From NCBI GenBank assembly GCA_963724015.1, contig CAVRTM010000004.1, positions 124,001-188,000 on the forward strand: 64,000 nucleotides of DNA. Reading direction: 5' to 3'. The notes beneath the pieces are model-generated. The model was not told where the DNA came from. It was given only the letters and a program-made list of their open reading frames with translations, and did not search any database. A program made the translations under genes and the position numbers. Position 1 is the stretch's first letter. Each line of letters starts with the position of its first letter. Positions 34,594 through 43,652 of this stretch are shown here, piece after piece. This DNA comes from CAVRTM01 sp963724015 (GTDB lineage: Bacteria > Actinomycetota > Actinomycetes > Actinomycetales > Dermatophilaceae).

Positions 34594-35964
34594 GTGGCCA
34601 TGGGCGGCAACTCACGCTGGCGCTGGAGCGTTCGCCGCCGGGTGCGCCGGACGTCGACGGAGGCGCTGGGCCGGATCCTGGATTCCGCCGAGGACGCCTC
34701 TCCCCTGGAGGCGGTCGAGGCCGTGACCGCGGAGCTGTCCGCCGCGCTGGAGGCGTCGGCGGCGTTCTTCATGATCGCCGACATCTCCGGGCGGGGACTG
34801 GTCCGCCTGTCCCAGTCCAGCGCGGACCCGGCCGGGGTACGCGCCGAGCTCGGCGGTCCCGGGGACCGGCCGCGGCTCGACGACGACGAGCAGGCCGTGG
34901 ACCTGCCGATTACCATCGGCGGCCTCGCCGGGGAGACGCTGCGGACCCAGACCGTCCGGGTCCTGCCCCCCGGAGACCGGGGTCGGGACCGCCAGGGCGA
35001 ACGGTGGGAGGTGCTGGCACCGGTGACCGAGCGGGGGGAGGCACTCGGGCTGCTGCAGCTGTCGCTGCCGCGCGAACCGGACGCTGCCGTGCTGGCGGAG
35101 ATCTCTCGGGTGGCGCACGTGCTGTCCTTCGTCGTGATCGCCAACCGCCGGCACACCGACCTGTTCGAGTGGGCGCAGCGCAGCGCGCCGTTCACCCTGC
35201 CCGCGGAGATCCAGCGACGGCTGCTACCGGCGGCCTTCACCTGCGAGGCGGGGGCGTTCACCCTGTCGGCGTGGCTGGAGCCCGCAGCCTCCATCGGCGG
35301 GGACACCTTCGACTACAGCCTGGCCCGGGACGTCCTGCACCTGTCCGTGACCGACGCGATGGGTCACGGCGTGGCCAGTGCCCTGACCGCCACCTTGTGC
35401 GTCGGCAGCCTGCGGAACACGCGCCGGATGGGCGGCACGCTGCTCGAGCAGGCGGCCGCCGCCAACCTGGCGCTGGTGGAGCACGGGTCCGCGCGAGCCA
35501 CGGAGGCGTTCGTGACCGGCCTGCTGGGGCGGCTGGACCTGCTCACCGGCACGCTCGAGCTGGTCAACGCCGGGCACGTCCCGCCCTACCTGTGCCGTGC
35601 TGGGACGGTGAGGCCGGTGCAGCTGCCGGTGAACCTTCCACTCGGCCTGTTCGCCGACAGCCGCTACGAGAGCACCGACCTCGTTCTCGAGCGGGGCGAC
35701 CGCCTCGTGCTGGTCACCGACGGCATGCTCGAGCGGGGAGCGGCCACCCTCGACCTGGTCGCAGAGATCGGGCGGACACGCGAGCTCCATCCCCGCGAGG
35801 CCACGCGCCGGCTGACCGACAAGGTCCTGCAGACCTGCGGGCCCATCCTGGCCGACGACGCGACCCTGCTGGTCCTGGACTGGTACGGCGGCCACGGCCG
35901 TGACCGCGTGACCGTCGCCGGTGCAGATCCCTCCCGCGCGAGCGCCCCACGCCGCGGCGGATGA
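34594..35964 (+). CDS. SpoIIE/RsbU-type PP2C phosphatase with N-terminal GAF-like sensor
   Basis: 456 residues from GTG 34594 (ATG 34600 is equally possible after GGAGG). Residues about 20-190 form a sensor region (LEAVEAVTAELSAALEASAA, VLAPVTERGEALGLLQLSLP). The C-terminal phosphatase begins AEIQRRLLPAAFTCEAGAFT and shows GGDTFDYSLARDVLHLSVTD, AMGHGVASALTATLCVGSLR and LELVNAGHVPPYLCRAG, with the last Asp in GPILADDATLLVLDW. The usual GGD[WYF]YD is GGDTFDY. It would dephosphorylate a STAS antagonist. The last 15 residues are low-complexity and abut an IS30 remnant, so the natural C-terminus may be altered. Confidence 0.9.
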   Translation: MAMGGNSRWRWSVRRRVRRTSTEALGRILDSAEDASPLEAVEAVTAELSAALEASAAFFMIADISGRGLVRLSQSSADPAGVRAELGGPGDRPRLDDDEQAVDLPITIGGLAGETLRTQTVRVLPPGDRGRDRQGERWEVLAPVTERGEALGLLQLSLPREPDAAVLAEISRVAHVLSFVVIANRRHTDLFEWAQRSAPFTLPAEIQRRLLPAAFTCEAGAFTLSAWLEPAASIGGDTFDYSLARDVLHLSVTDAMGHGVASALTATLCVGSLRNTRRMGGTLLEQAAAANLALVEHGSARATEAFVTGLLGRLDLLTGTLELVNAGHVPPYLCRAGTVRPVQLPVNLPLGLFADSRYESTDLVLERGDRLVLVTDGMLERGAATLDLVAEIGRTRELHPREATRRLTDKVLQTCGPILADDATLLVLDWYGGHGRDRVTVAGADPSRASAPRRGG

Positions 35965-35965
35965 G

Positions 35966-36253
35966 GTGACACCGCCCGAGCCGGCGGGCGATCTCCCGCA
36001 CCGACTGGGCCTGGGCCCGCAAGATGGCGATCCGGAGCCGCTCCAACACCCACAGTGGCCGAGATCCTCGCTCGGATGCGGCCAGCGGCAGGGGCGGCAG
36101 ACCGCCCCGCTCGGCACGCCACCGGTGCCCGGTCTTGCGGGTGATCCCGACCTACAGGCAGACGGCAACCGTGCCGCACCCGGACAGGACCAGCGCCAAG
36201 TACTCGTCCTCGACCGCGCGCTTCCGCTTACGCCTTCGACGTCACCTCTGCAT
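35966..36253 (-). mobile_element. IS30-family transposase remnant
   Basis: On the reverse strand from ATG 36253, about 90 residues of an IS30 transposase N-terminus can be read through two in-frame stops: RKRKRAVEDEYLALVLSGCG, a stop after TVAVCL, VGITRKTGHRWRAERGGLPP, and IAILRAQAQSVREIARRLGR. Homology ends at RRLGR, where the SpoIIE gene ends. The DDE catalytic half is absent, so the remnant is dead. Confidence 0.72.
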
Positions 36254-37046
36254 GCCCCGTTCTCCTGCAGGAGCGTTGCGACAAGACCTGAAACCCAAGC
36301 GTCGCAAAGGGGTCCGTTTTCAGCCGTCGTTGACACAGGGCGGGTCCGGGACTTCTCCGAAGCGCGGATCAGTGCCGGGCCCGCGCCGGGGCGGGCACCA
36401 TGAGGGGATGGACGAGGAGGACCTGCGGACCGAGGTGGAGCTGATGTTGGAGCCCGGTGGTGGCGTGGGCGTTGGAGCACCGAATGTCCGACGGAGTCCA
36501 TGTGTCACTGTCGGGGGTGGAGGTGCCGCCCCCGGAGTGGCTGACCAGCAGCGTCCCGCCGAGAGACGGAGGAACGCACGCACTGACCTCGCAGCGGCAC
36601 TGCCGGCCTGACGCGCTTGGCGCGGGACATCGAGGGACGCGCTGAGCCGATCCTCGGTCGGCCCATGCCCGGTGCCCCGAAGGCGCCCGCCGGGTGCGGG
36701 GCAACGGGGGACCAAGCTGCGCAAAAGGGCGCGGCCTCAGCCGATCACGGGTGGGACAACATGCACGCGCGTTCCCATGATCGGCCGCTTTGGCGCGAAG
36801 TCGGAAGTAGCCGTGCTCGACAATCTGGGTGACCGACTCATCGACCTGCCGAGCCCAACCACTCTCCCGGTCGTCCACCTCGTCGCGCATGCCCCGCCCG
36901 ATGTCCAGCGTCACCCCCGTCACCGGTGAACAAGTAGAGAAACGGGTCTGGACCGCCGTCGCGGCAGATGAGCTCCACCCGCACGATGGGCACGGCCGCG
37001 GTCGGGGGTGCCTCCCGGACCTCGACCGAGTCGCCCCAGCGGGTCC
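36254..37046. other. Non-coding stretch between IS remnants
   Basis: No ORF here has convincing coding character. The sequence GGGTCCGTTTTCAGCCGTCG near 36319 resembles the end of an insertion element but was not assigned. A short reverse reading, RVELICRDGGPDPFLYLFTG, near 36925-36984 may be a relic of an unknown gene. Confidence 0.4.
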
Positions 37047-37460
37047 GGTTTTGAGGCAGCCGTGCAGGATGCCGACGAGGCGGTTGGCGAGCTGGCGGAG
37101 GGCGGCATGGTGGCCGATGTTGCGGGCGCGGAGCTGCCGGTAGTAGACCGTGTCGCCGGGTGATCCACGCAGGGAGCAGAACGCCCATTGTTGGAGGGCG
37201 TCGCCGAGGCGTCGGTTGCGGGCGTAGCGGGCCAGCACGACCTTTTTGGTCCCGGAGGCCTTGGTGATCGGGGAGGTGCCGGCGTAGTTCTTGCGGGCCT
37301 TCGCGTTGGCGTAGCGGTCCGGGTCATCACCGAACTCGCCGAAGACCCGGTGCGAGGATCACACCGAGGCCGGGCAGGCTGGTGCAGATCTCAGCGTCCC
37401 GGTGCCGGCCAGAATACTCGCCCACCACCGCCCCGAGCCGATCGGCTACCAGGAGACTTC
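37047..37460 (-). mobile_element. IS110-family transposase remnant (C-terminal half)
   Basis: The reverse strand reads LADRLGAVVGEY-like sequence, then AEICTSLPGLGVILAP, a frame change near 37350, RVFGEFGDDPDRYANAKARK, NYAGTSPITKASGTKKVVLA, RYARNRRLGDALQQWAFCSL and ANRLVGILHGCLKT, where homology stops. This is the transposase_20 domain of IS110, which holds the catalytic Ser region. The RuvC-like N-terminal half is not attached. Confidence 0.78.
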
Positions 37461-37669
37461 TCGCAGGACCGGCGTCTGGCCAGACTCGGTCCAGGTGTCC
37501 GGCGGGACGCTCTCTTCATCGGCTGCCCGCCCATGCTTCGGACGTGGCTCTCAGCTGGGCTGCGCCTGGTACACCGGAACGAGGCGTGGCTCAAGCGGGG
37601 GCTGCCCGGTTCGTCGTAGCACTGCCCACCTCGCCGTCCCAACCGGTTCGAGGAGCGCAGGAGCCGCCC

Positions 37670-37725
37670 ATGGCTGGCGTGACCATCGGGGCCGACCCCT
37701 ACAAGCTGTCGGCCACCATCGAGGT
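37670..37725 (+). mobile_element. IS110-family transposase N-terminal fragment
   Basis: ATG 37670 starts MAGVTIGADPYKLSATIEV, the RuvC-like DEDD start of an IS110 transposase with its first catalytic Asp (GADPYK, usually GIDPHK). It is cut after about 19 residues and points the opposite way to the C-terminal remnant at 37.0-37.5 kb. Confidence 0.62.
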
Positions 37726-37784
37726 CGGTCGACCATCACGGACATCTGCTGGGTTCAGGCAGCTGCCTGACGTGCGAGCCGACG

Positions 37785-38549
37785 TCAGCCCGGTGACGTC
37801 TCGTCCTGGAAGGCCCAGATGGAGCTCATCTCCAGCAGGGCCTGCTCCATGATCTGCAGCATGGCGGTGCGGGCGCGCTCGCCGTCCTTGTGCTGGATGG
37901 CGTGTGCCACGTCGGCGTGCAGCTGGAGGGCGTCCTCGTGGGGGTGGTGCGGCATCAGGCCGTAGTGGTGGCGCCCGGCCAGGACCTCGGCGACGAGCTT
38001 GTGCAGCTTCAGCAGCATGTCGTTGCCCGAGCTCTGCAGGACCACGTGGTGGAACTCGATGTCGAGCCGGAGGAACTCCGCCTGGTCGCCGCTCTGGCCG
38101 GCGGCCCACATCTGCGCCGCCAGGCCGACCAGCCGGCTGGCCGCCTCAGGCGTGGCGCGCTGCGCGGCGTACAGGGCGGCCTGGGGCTCCACGGCGGTGC
38201 GCAGCTCGGTCAGCGAGCGCAGCTGCTCCTTGCGGCCCTGGGTCGCCATGCGCCAGCGGATCACCTGCGGGTCGAAAAGGTTCCACTCCGAGGGCGCGAG
38301 GATCAGGGTGCCGACGCGGCGGCGGGAGGCGACCATCCCCATGGACGAGAGCACGCGGAGCGCTTCACGCACCACTGAGCGGGAGACGGCGTACCGCTCG
38401 GCCAGGTCGTCGATGTAGAGCAGGCTGCCGGCGGCCGGGTCGCCGCTGCAGATCGCCAGGCCGATCCGGTCGAGCACGCGGGCGTGCAGTCCGGACAGGG
38501 GCACGACCGGGTTCGGCGGCCCGAGCGGTGCCTCACCGACGCTCGTCAT
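37785..38549 (-). CDS. GntR/FadR-family regulator of the hexonate operon
   Basis: 254 residues. The N-terminal GntR wHTH reads ARVLDRIGLAICSGDPAAGS, DLAERYAVSRSVVREALRVL and SSMGMVASRRRVGTLILAPS. The C-terminal FCD domain has metal-site histidines: RLDIEFHHVVLQSSGNDMLL, MPHHPHEDALQLHADVAHAI. FadR-type proteins of this kind (such as DgoR) sense sugar acids or their keto-deoxy products. ATG 38549 is preferred; an upstream ATG 38567 exists. It is divergent from the galactonate operon, whose promoter holds a dyad that it probably binds. Confidence 0.9.
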   Translation of the reverse strand: MTSVGEAPLGPPNPVVPLSGLHARVLDRIGLAICSGDPAAGSLLYIDDLAERYAVSRSVVREALRVLSSMGMVASRRRVGTLILAPSEWNLFDPQVIRWRMATQGRKEQLRSLTELRTAVEPQAALYAAQRATPEAASRLVGLAAQMWAAGQSGDQAEFLRLDIEFHHVVLQSSGNDMLLKLHKLVAEVLAGRHHYGLMPHHPHEDALQLHADVAHAIQHKDGERARTAMLQIMEQALLEMSSIWAFQDETSPG

Positions 38550-38583
38550 GCCGCCCAGCATAAACATTTCGGCGCCAAACCCC

Positions 38584-38613
38584 TTGCATAAGTCAGATTT
38601 AGAGCCCTAATCT
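38584..38613 (+). promoter_or_regulatory. Predicted promoter and operator of the hexonate operon
   Basis: TTGCAT (38584-38589) and TAATCT (38608-38613) form a -35/-10 pair with an 18-base gap. The dyad AGATT-N9-AATCT (38595-38613) overlaps the -10 box, the expected place for GntR repression. It is about 80 bases before the binding-protein start. Confidence 0.5.
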
Positions 38614-38693
38614 CCATGCAATCGACGGACGAGTGCCGGCGAGACCGGGCCGCCCCAACGCGGGGGAGGCCACGACAGAACGGGGACCACAAC

Positions 38694-39986
38694 GTGGTGC
38701 GTCACTCAGTAATCGGAACGTCGGTGGCCGTGGTCGCAGCCCTGGGCCTGTCCGCGTGTGGCGGCGGTAGCGGTGGCAGCGACAGCGCCGGGTCCAAGAC
38801 CCTCCGGGTCACGCTGGTCAACCACGTCTGGACCGACAACATCAAGAAGGCCCTGCCCGAGTTCGAGAAGCAGAGCGGCCTCAAGGTCGAGGTCACCCAG
38901 CTCGGCGAGGACCAGCTGTCCGACCAGTACAACGTCAAGCTCAACGCCGGCTCCAGCGACATCGACGTGATGATGTACCGCCCGCTGCAGGAAGGGAAGC
39001 TGTTCGCCAAGAACAAGTACCTCTCCGACCTCGGCGACAGGGTCAAGGCCGACAAGAACTGGGACTGGAGCGACTTCCAGGCCGAGCCGGTCAGCTCCAC
39101 CACGTACAAGGACAAGGTGGTGGGCGTGCCCCTCATCACGGAGCAGGAGGTCCTCTACTACCGCAAGGACCTGCTCAAGAAGGCCGGCATCGCGGCCCCG
39201 CCCAAGACGCTGGACGAGCTGAAGGCCGACGTCGCAAAGGTCGAGGCGGCCAACCCCGGTGTGGCCGGGTTCGTCGCACGGACCGGCAAGTCCGCAGCGG
39301 TCACCCAGTTCTCCTCCTTCCTCTACAGCCTCGGCGGCGACTTCACCGACGGCAGCGGCAAGGCGACCATCAACACCCCCCAGGCAAAGCAGGCCTACGC
39401 CCTGTACGGCGGGCTGCTGAAGGACCACGGGCCCAAGAACATCAGCACCGACATGAGCTGGCAGCAGGCCATGGCGATCTTCACGCAGGGCAAGGCGGCC
39501 TTCTACACCGAGGCCGACTCGCTGTACAAGAACGCGACCGACCCGGCCACGTCCAAGGTCTCCGACACGGTCGGCTTCGCGCCGTTCCCGGCCGGCCCGG
39601 CCGGCTCCAAGCCCTACAACGTGCCGTCCTGGGCGCTGGGCATCAACGACGCGTCCAAAAACCAGGACAACGCCTGGAAGTTCATCGCCTGGGCGACGAG
39701 CAAGGAGCAGACGCTCAAGAACCAGGAGCAGGGTGTGCCGGCGGCGCGCACCTCCGTCTGGGCCGACCCCAAGGGCATCGCGACCTACCCCAAGGACCTC
39801 GCGGCCGCCATCGCCGTGAGCACCAAGACCGGTGTGGGACATGACCGCCCGCAGGTCGTCAAGGTCGCCGAGGCCCGTGAGGTCGTCGGCCAGCCCATCG
39901 TCGACGCCATCACCGGCAGCGACCCGGCTGCCGCGGCGGACACCGCTCAGCAGGGTTTCCAGAAGATCCTCGACGACGAGAAGTGA
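38694..39986 (+). CDS. ABC transporter sugar (acid)-binding lipoprotein
   Basis: 430 residues from GTG 38694 (GGGGA upstream). The lipoprotein signal is VIGTSVAVVAALGLSACGGG, with the lipidated Cys about 20 residues from the start. The mature part is a family 1 solute-binding protein: LRVTLVNHVWTDNIKKALPE, SDIDVMMYRPLQEGKLFAKN, VVGVPLITEQEVLYYRKDLL and AMAIFTQGKAAFYTEADSLY. It heads an operon with two permeases and galactonate enzymes, so D-galactonate or a related hexonate is the likely ligand, an inference from context. Confidence 0.92.
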   Translation: MVRHSVIGTSVAVVAALGLSACGGGSGGSDSAGSKTLRVTLVNHVWTDNIKKALPEFEKQSGLKVEVTQLGEDQLSDQYNVKLNAGSSDIDVMMYRPLQEGKLFAKNKYLSDLGDRVKADKNWDWSDFQAEPVSSTTYKDKVVGVPLITEQEVLYYRKDLLKKAGIAAPPKTLDELKADVAKVEAANPGVAGFVARTGKSAAVTQFSSFLYSLGGDFTDGSGKATINTPQAKQAYALYGGLLKDHGPKNISTDMSWQQAMAIFTQGKAAFYTEADSLYKNATDPATSKVSDTVGFAPFPAGPAGSKPYNVPSWALGINDASKNQDNAWKFIAWATSKEQTLKNQEQGVPAARTSVWADPKGIATYPKDLAAAIAVSTKTGVGHDRPQVVKVAEAREVVGQPIVDAITGSDPAAAADTAQQGFQKILDDEK

Positions 39987-40060
39987 CCACGCGGGGTGGC
40001 CGGGGCTGACCGCCCCGGCCACCCGGCCGGTCTCCTGCACGACCCCGGAGCGGAGCAGAC

Positions 40061-40981
40061 ATGGCTTCACACGTGATGACGACCTCGGCGAGCACACCGG
40101 CCTGGTCACGATGGGCCAACAACCACCGCAAGTGGCTGTTCGCCGGACCGGCCATGGTCTTCGTGGCTGCGCTGATCGTCTTCCCCGTGGCCTGGACCGT
40201 CTACCTCAGCCTGACCGACGCCGAGGGCTCGGTGCGCGCCGAGTCCTCGTTCGTCGGGCTGGGCAACTACCTCGACGTCCTCTCCGACACCGACCGGTTC
40301 TGGCCGGCGGCGGCCCGCACCGCGATCTTCACCGGGGGCGCGCTGTTCTTCGAGCTCGTCCTGGGGATGGCGGTGGCGCTGCTGCTGTGGCGCCCGTTCC
40401 GCGGTGAGAAGTGGGTCCGTGTCGCGATCCTGCTGCCGCTGGTCGCGACCCCGGTGGCCGTCGGCATGATGTGGCGCCTGATCCTCGACCCCAACATCGG
40501 CCTGGCCAACCAGATCCTCGGGTGGGTCGGCATCCCGCCGCAGCCGTGGCTGGCCGGGCGCAGCTCCGCCCTGGCGAGCACCATCTTCATCGACGTCTGG
40601 CAGTGGACTCCGATGGTCGTGCTGATCCTCCTGGCGGGGCTGACCTCGCTGTCCGACGAGCCGCAGGAGGCCGCGCGCGTCGACGGTGCGACCTCGTGGC
40701 AGCGGTTCCGCTTCATCACCTTGCCGCTGCTCATGCCGACGGTCGTCGTCGCGGTGCTGCTGCGGGGGATCGACGCCCTCAAGACCTTCGACATCCTCTA
40801 CGCCACCAAGGGCAAGGGCGGTGGGTCGTTCCACGAGGTCGAGACGCTGAACATCTACGCCTACGGCCTGAGCTTCGACTACAACGAGTACGGCGTGTCC
40901 TCGGCCGTCCTCATCATCTTCTTCCTCGTCATCATCGGGCTGATGTGGGCCCTCACTGCTCGGCGGAAGGACGTGTCCTGA
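40061..40981 (+). CDS. ABC transporter permease (MalF type)
   Basis: 306 residues and six hydrophobic spans, starting KWLFAGPAMVFVAALIVFPV. The ATPase-contact EAA loop reads EPQEAARVDGATSWQRFRFI, close to the consensus EAA---G---------I-LP. It pairs with the next permease; the stop overlaps its start (TGATG). It carries the hexonate bound by the lipoprotein across the membrane. Confidence 0.93.
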   Translation: MASHVMTTSASTPAWSRWANNHRKWLFAGPAMVFVAALIVFPVAWTVYLSLTDAEGSVRAESSFVGLGNYLDVLSDTDRFWPAAARTAIFTGGALFFELVLGMAVALLLWRPFRGEKWVRVAILLPLVATPVAVGMMWRLILDPNIGLANQILGWVGIPPQPWLAGRSSALASTIFIDVWQWTPMVVLILLAGLTSLSDEPQEAARVDGATSWQRFRFITLPLLMPTVVVAVLLRGIDALKTFDILYATKGKGGGSFHEVETLNIYAYGLSFDYNEYGVSSAVLIIFFLVIIGLMWALTARRKDVS

Positions 40982-41865
40982 TGCGCAACCGGACGCCGTA
41001 CGGCCCGGCCGGTCAAGGTCGGCGCGCTCACGCCCGGCAGGGCGCCTCCAGGCGGCGCCGGACGCCGTACCAGACGTTCCGCGTCGTCGCGCTGGTCGTG
41101 GTCGTCGTCGCCCTGGTGGCGCCGCTGGTCTGGATGGTCTCCGCGTCCTTCAAGACGAACGTCGACATCTACGACACCAGCAAGGCGGTGTTCTTCTCGC
41201 CGGTGGTCGAGAACTACACGAAGGTGCTGCAGCAGGCGAACTACCTGCAGTTCATCTGGAACAGCCTGTGGGTGGCCTTCGTGTCGACCACCCTGTCGCT
41301 CCTGCTGGGCGTCCCTGCCGCGTATTCCATGAGCCGGTTCACGATGCAGCGCTCGGCGCTGGTCGTGCTGATGGCGCGCGTCATCCCGGGCGTCGCGCTG
41401 CTCGTGCCCTGGTACTACGTCTTCTCCAACCTGCGGATGGTCGGCGGCTACAGCGTGCTGATCCTCAGCCACATGTTCGTGGCGCTGCCGCTGGTGGTCT
41501 ACATCATGATGGGCTTCTTCGACAGCCTGCCGCTGGAGCTCGAGGAGTCGGCGCTCATCGACGGGCTGACCCCCATCGGGGCGTTCCGCCTGATCACGCT
41601 GCCGCTGTCGGTGCCGGGCATCGCGACCGCCGGGATCCTGTCGTTCATCTTCTCGTGGAACAACTTCATGTTCGCCCTGGTCCTCTCGGGCGCGAACACC
41701 AAGACCCTGCCGGTGGCGATCTTCGACTTCGTCGGCTACGCCAGCATCGACTGGGGCGGCTTGATGGCGGCGGCCACGATCGTGACGCTGCCGATCATGG
41801 TCATCGCCCTGTTCACCCAGAAGTACATCGTCTCCGGCCTGACCGCCGGCGCCACGAAGGGCTGA
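40981..41865 (+). CDS. ABC transporter permease (MalG type)
   Basis: 294 residues with a basic N-terminus, six spans (VVALVVVVVALVAPLVWMVS first) and the EAA loop LELEESALIDGLTPIGAFRL. It is coupled to the preceding permease. The dehydratase follows after 3 bases. No ATPase gene is present in the operon, so the importer must borrow a shared MsiK-type ATPase encoded elsewhere. Confidence 0.93.
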   Translation: MRNRTPYGPAGQGRRAHARQGASRRRRTPYQTFRVVALVVVVVALVAPLVWMVSASFKTNVDIYDTSKAVFFSPVVENYTKVLQQANYLQFIWNSLWVAFVSTTLSLLLGVPAAYSMSRFTMQRSALVVLMARVIPGVALLVPWYYVFSNLRMVGGYSVLILSHMFVALPLVVYIMMGFFDSLPLELEESALIDGLTPIGAFRLITLPLSVPGIATAGILSFIFSWNNFMFALVLSGANTKTLPVAIFDFVGYASIDWGGLMAAATIVTLPIMVIALFTQKYIVSGLTAGATKG

Positions 41866-41868
41866 CAC

Positions 41869-43017
41869 ATGACGCGCATCGCCAGGATCGAGACCTTCCT
41901 CGTCGCCCCGCGCTGGTTGTTCGTCCGGATCGAGACCGACAGCGGCCTCGTCGGCTGGGGCGAGGCCACCTGTGAGGGCCGCTCGGAGACGGTCCGCGCC
42001 GCGGTCGAGCAGCTCAGCGAGCTGCTTCTCGGCCGGGACGCGCTGCGGATCGAGGACCACTGGCAGGTGCTCACGAAGGGGTCCTTCTACCGCGGCGGCG
42101 CCATCCTCGCCAGCGCGGTCAGCGGCCTGGACCAGGCACTGTGGGACATCGCCGGCAAGCGGTACGGCGCGCCGGTGCACCAGCTGCTCGGCGGGCCGGT
42201 GCGCGACCGGATCCGGGTCTACGGCTGGGTGGGCGGCGACGAACCGGCCGAAGTGGCCGACCACATCCGCGAGCAGGTCGAGGCGGGCCTGACGGCCGTG
42301 AAGATGAACGCCAGCGGCCGGATGAGCCCGCTGGCCACCGTGGCGGAGATCGACGGCGTGGTGGAGCGTGTCGCCGCCGCCCGCGACGTCCTCGGCCACC
42401 ACGGTGACGTGGCGGTGGACTTCCACGGCCGGTTCACCCTCGCCAACGCCAAGCGCGTCGCGCCGCTGCTGGAGCCGTACCGGCCCTTCTTCCTGGAGGA
42501 GCCCGTCGTGCCCGAGAACTCGCACCTGCTCGGTGACTTCGTCCGCTCGACCACCACGCCGGTCTCCACGGGTGAGCGCCTCTACAACCGCCAGGAGTTC
42601 CTGCCGGTGCTGCAGGCCGGGATCGCCGTCGCCCAACCGGACCTCTCGCACGCCGGGGGGATCACCGAGGTGCGCAAGATCGCCGCCCTGGCCGAGGTGT
42701 ACGACGTCCAGCTGGCCCCGCACTGTCCGCTCGGCCCCCTCGCGCTCGCCGCGTGCCTGCAGGTCGGGTTCGCGACGCCGAACTACCTGATCCAGGAGCA
42801 GAGCATCGGCATCCACTACAACCAAGGAGCCGAGGTGCTCGACTACGTGATCGACACCGCGCCGCTCACGTTCGTCGAAGGGCACATCGAGCGCCTGACC
42901 GGCCCCGGCCTGGGCATCGAGATCGACGAACAGGCGGTCCGCGCCGCCGACAAGCGCGGCCACGCCTGGCGCGGCCCGATCTGGCGTCACGCCGACGGCT
43001 CGTTCGCGGAGTGGTGA
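41869..43017 (+). CDS. dgoD: D-galactonate dehydratase
   Basis: 382 residues of the enolase superfamily, giving 2-keto-3-deoxy-D-galactonate from D-galactonate. It matches E. coli DgoD along its length: PRWLFVRIETDSGLVGWGEA, GSFYRGGAILASAVSGLDQA, VDFHGRFTLANAKRVAPLLE with a metal Asp and the acid/base His, FLEEPVVPENSH with a metal Glu, QPDLSHAGGITEVRKIAALA, and LAPHCPLGPLALAACLQVGF with the catalytic His. The ends match too (WRGPIWRHADGSFAEW). The start is ATG 41869. Confidence 0.95.
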   Translation: MTRIARIETFLVAPRWLFVRIETDSGLVGWGEATCEGRSETVRAAVEQLSELLLGRDALRIEDHWQVLTKGSFYRGGAILASAVSGLDQALWDIAGKRYGAPVHQLLGGPVRDRIRVYGWVGGDEPAEVADHIREQVEAGLTAVKMNASGRMSPLATVAEIDGVVERVAAARDVLGHHGDVAVDFHGRFTLANAKRVAPLLEPYRPFFLEEPVVPENSHLLGDFVRSTTTPVSTGERLYNRQEFLPVLQAGIAVAQPDLSHAGGITEVRKIAALAEVYDVQLAPHCPLGPLALAACLQVGFATPNYLIQEQSIGIHYNQGAEVLDYVIDTAPLTFVEGHIERLTGPGLGIEIDEQAVRAADKRGHAWRGPIWRHADGSFAEW

Positions 43018-43022
43018 ACCGG

Positions 43023-43652
43023 ATGTCGTTCGTCGAGGACGTGGCCGCTGCCCGCGTGGTGGCGATCATCCGTGGCACGCAGACCAGCGCCGTCGTCGAC
43101 AGCGTGATGGCCCTGGCCGAGGCGGGGATCCGGTTCGTCGAGGTCGCGCTGACCACGCCGGGGGCCCTGGACGCTATCGAGCAGATCGCGGCCCAGGTCC
43201 CGGACGGCGTCGCGATCGGCGCAGGCACGGTCCTGACCCGGCAGGACGTGGCGGACGTGGCGGCGGCCGGAGCGCAGTTCATCGTGACCCCCGCGGTCGT
43301 GGACTCCATCGACGCGGCGGCTGCTCGCGGCATACCGGTGGCGGCCGGGGCGTTCACCGCGACCGAGGCGCTGGCCGCGCGGTCGCGCGGAGCCGACGTC
43401 GTCAAGCTCTTCCCCGCCTCGTCCGGTGGCCCTGGCTACCTCAAGGCGCTGCGCGACCCGCTGCCGGACATCCCCTTCGTCGCGGTCGGCGGCGTCGGCC
43501 TCGACGACGTGGCGGCCTATCTGGGCGTCGGGGCCATCGGCGTCGGCGTGGGGAGCCCGCTCGTGGGGGATGCCGCGTCCGGCGGGAGCCTCGAGGCGCT
43601 GCGGGAGCGGGCCCGCGCCTATGTGCAGGCGGCGCAGGGGTTCTCGTCGTGA
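43023..43652 (+). CDS. dgoA: 2-dehydro-3-deoxy-6-phosphogalactonate aldolase
   Basis: 209 residues of the KDPG aldolase family. The catalytic Glu lies in GIRFVEVALTTPGALDAIEQ and the Schiff-base Lys in SRGADVVKLFPASSGGPGYL; phosphate binding is at PFVAVGGVGLDDVAAYL. Between galactonate dehydratase and a PfkB kinase, it should cleave KDPGal to pyruvate and glyceraldehyde-3-phosphate. ATG 43023 is preferred to a GTG at 43014 that overlaps the dgoD stop. The stop overlaps the kinase (GTGA). Confidence 0.92.
   Translation: MSFVEDVAAARVVAIIRGTQTSAVVDSVMALAEAGIRFVEVALTTPGALDAIEQIAAQVPDGVAIGAGTVLTRQDVADVAAAGAQFIVTPAVVDSIDAAAARGIPVAAGAFTATEALAARSRGADVVKLFPASSGGPGYLKALRDPLPDIPFVAVGGVGLDDVAAYLGVGAIGVGVGSPLVGDAASGGSLEALRERARAYVQAAQGFSS

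Noticed and set aside
31469..37760. Genomic island integrated at tRNA-Arg(CCT)
   Set aside because: IS remnants lie downstream, but there is no integrase gene and I saw no repeat of the tRNA 3' end that would mark an attachment site.
43014..43022. GTG start for the KDPGal aldolase overlapping the dgoD stop
   Set aside because: It would add only VNR before the conserved start; ATG 43023 has better spacing to GGAGTGG. The alternative cannot be fully excluded.
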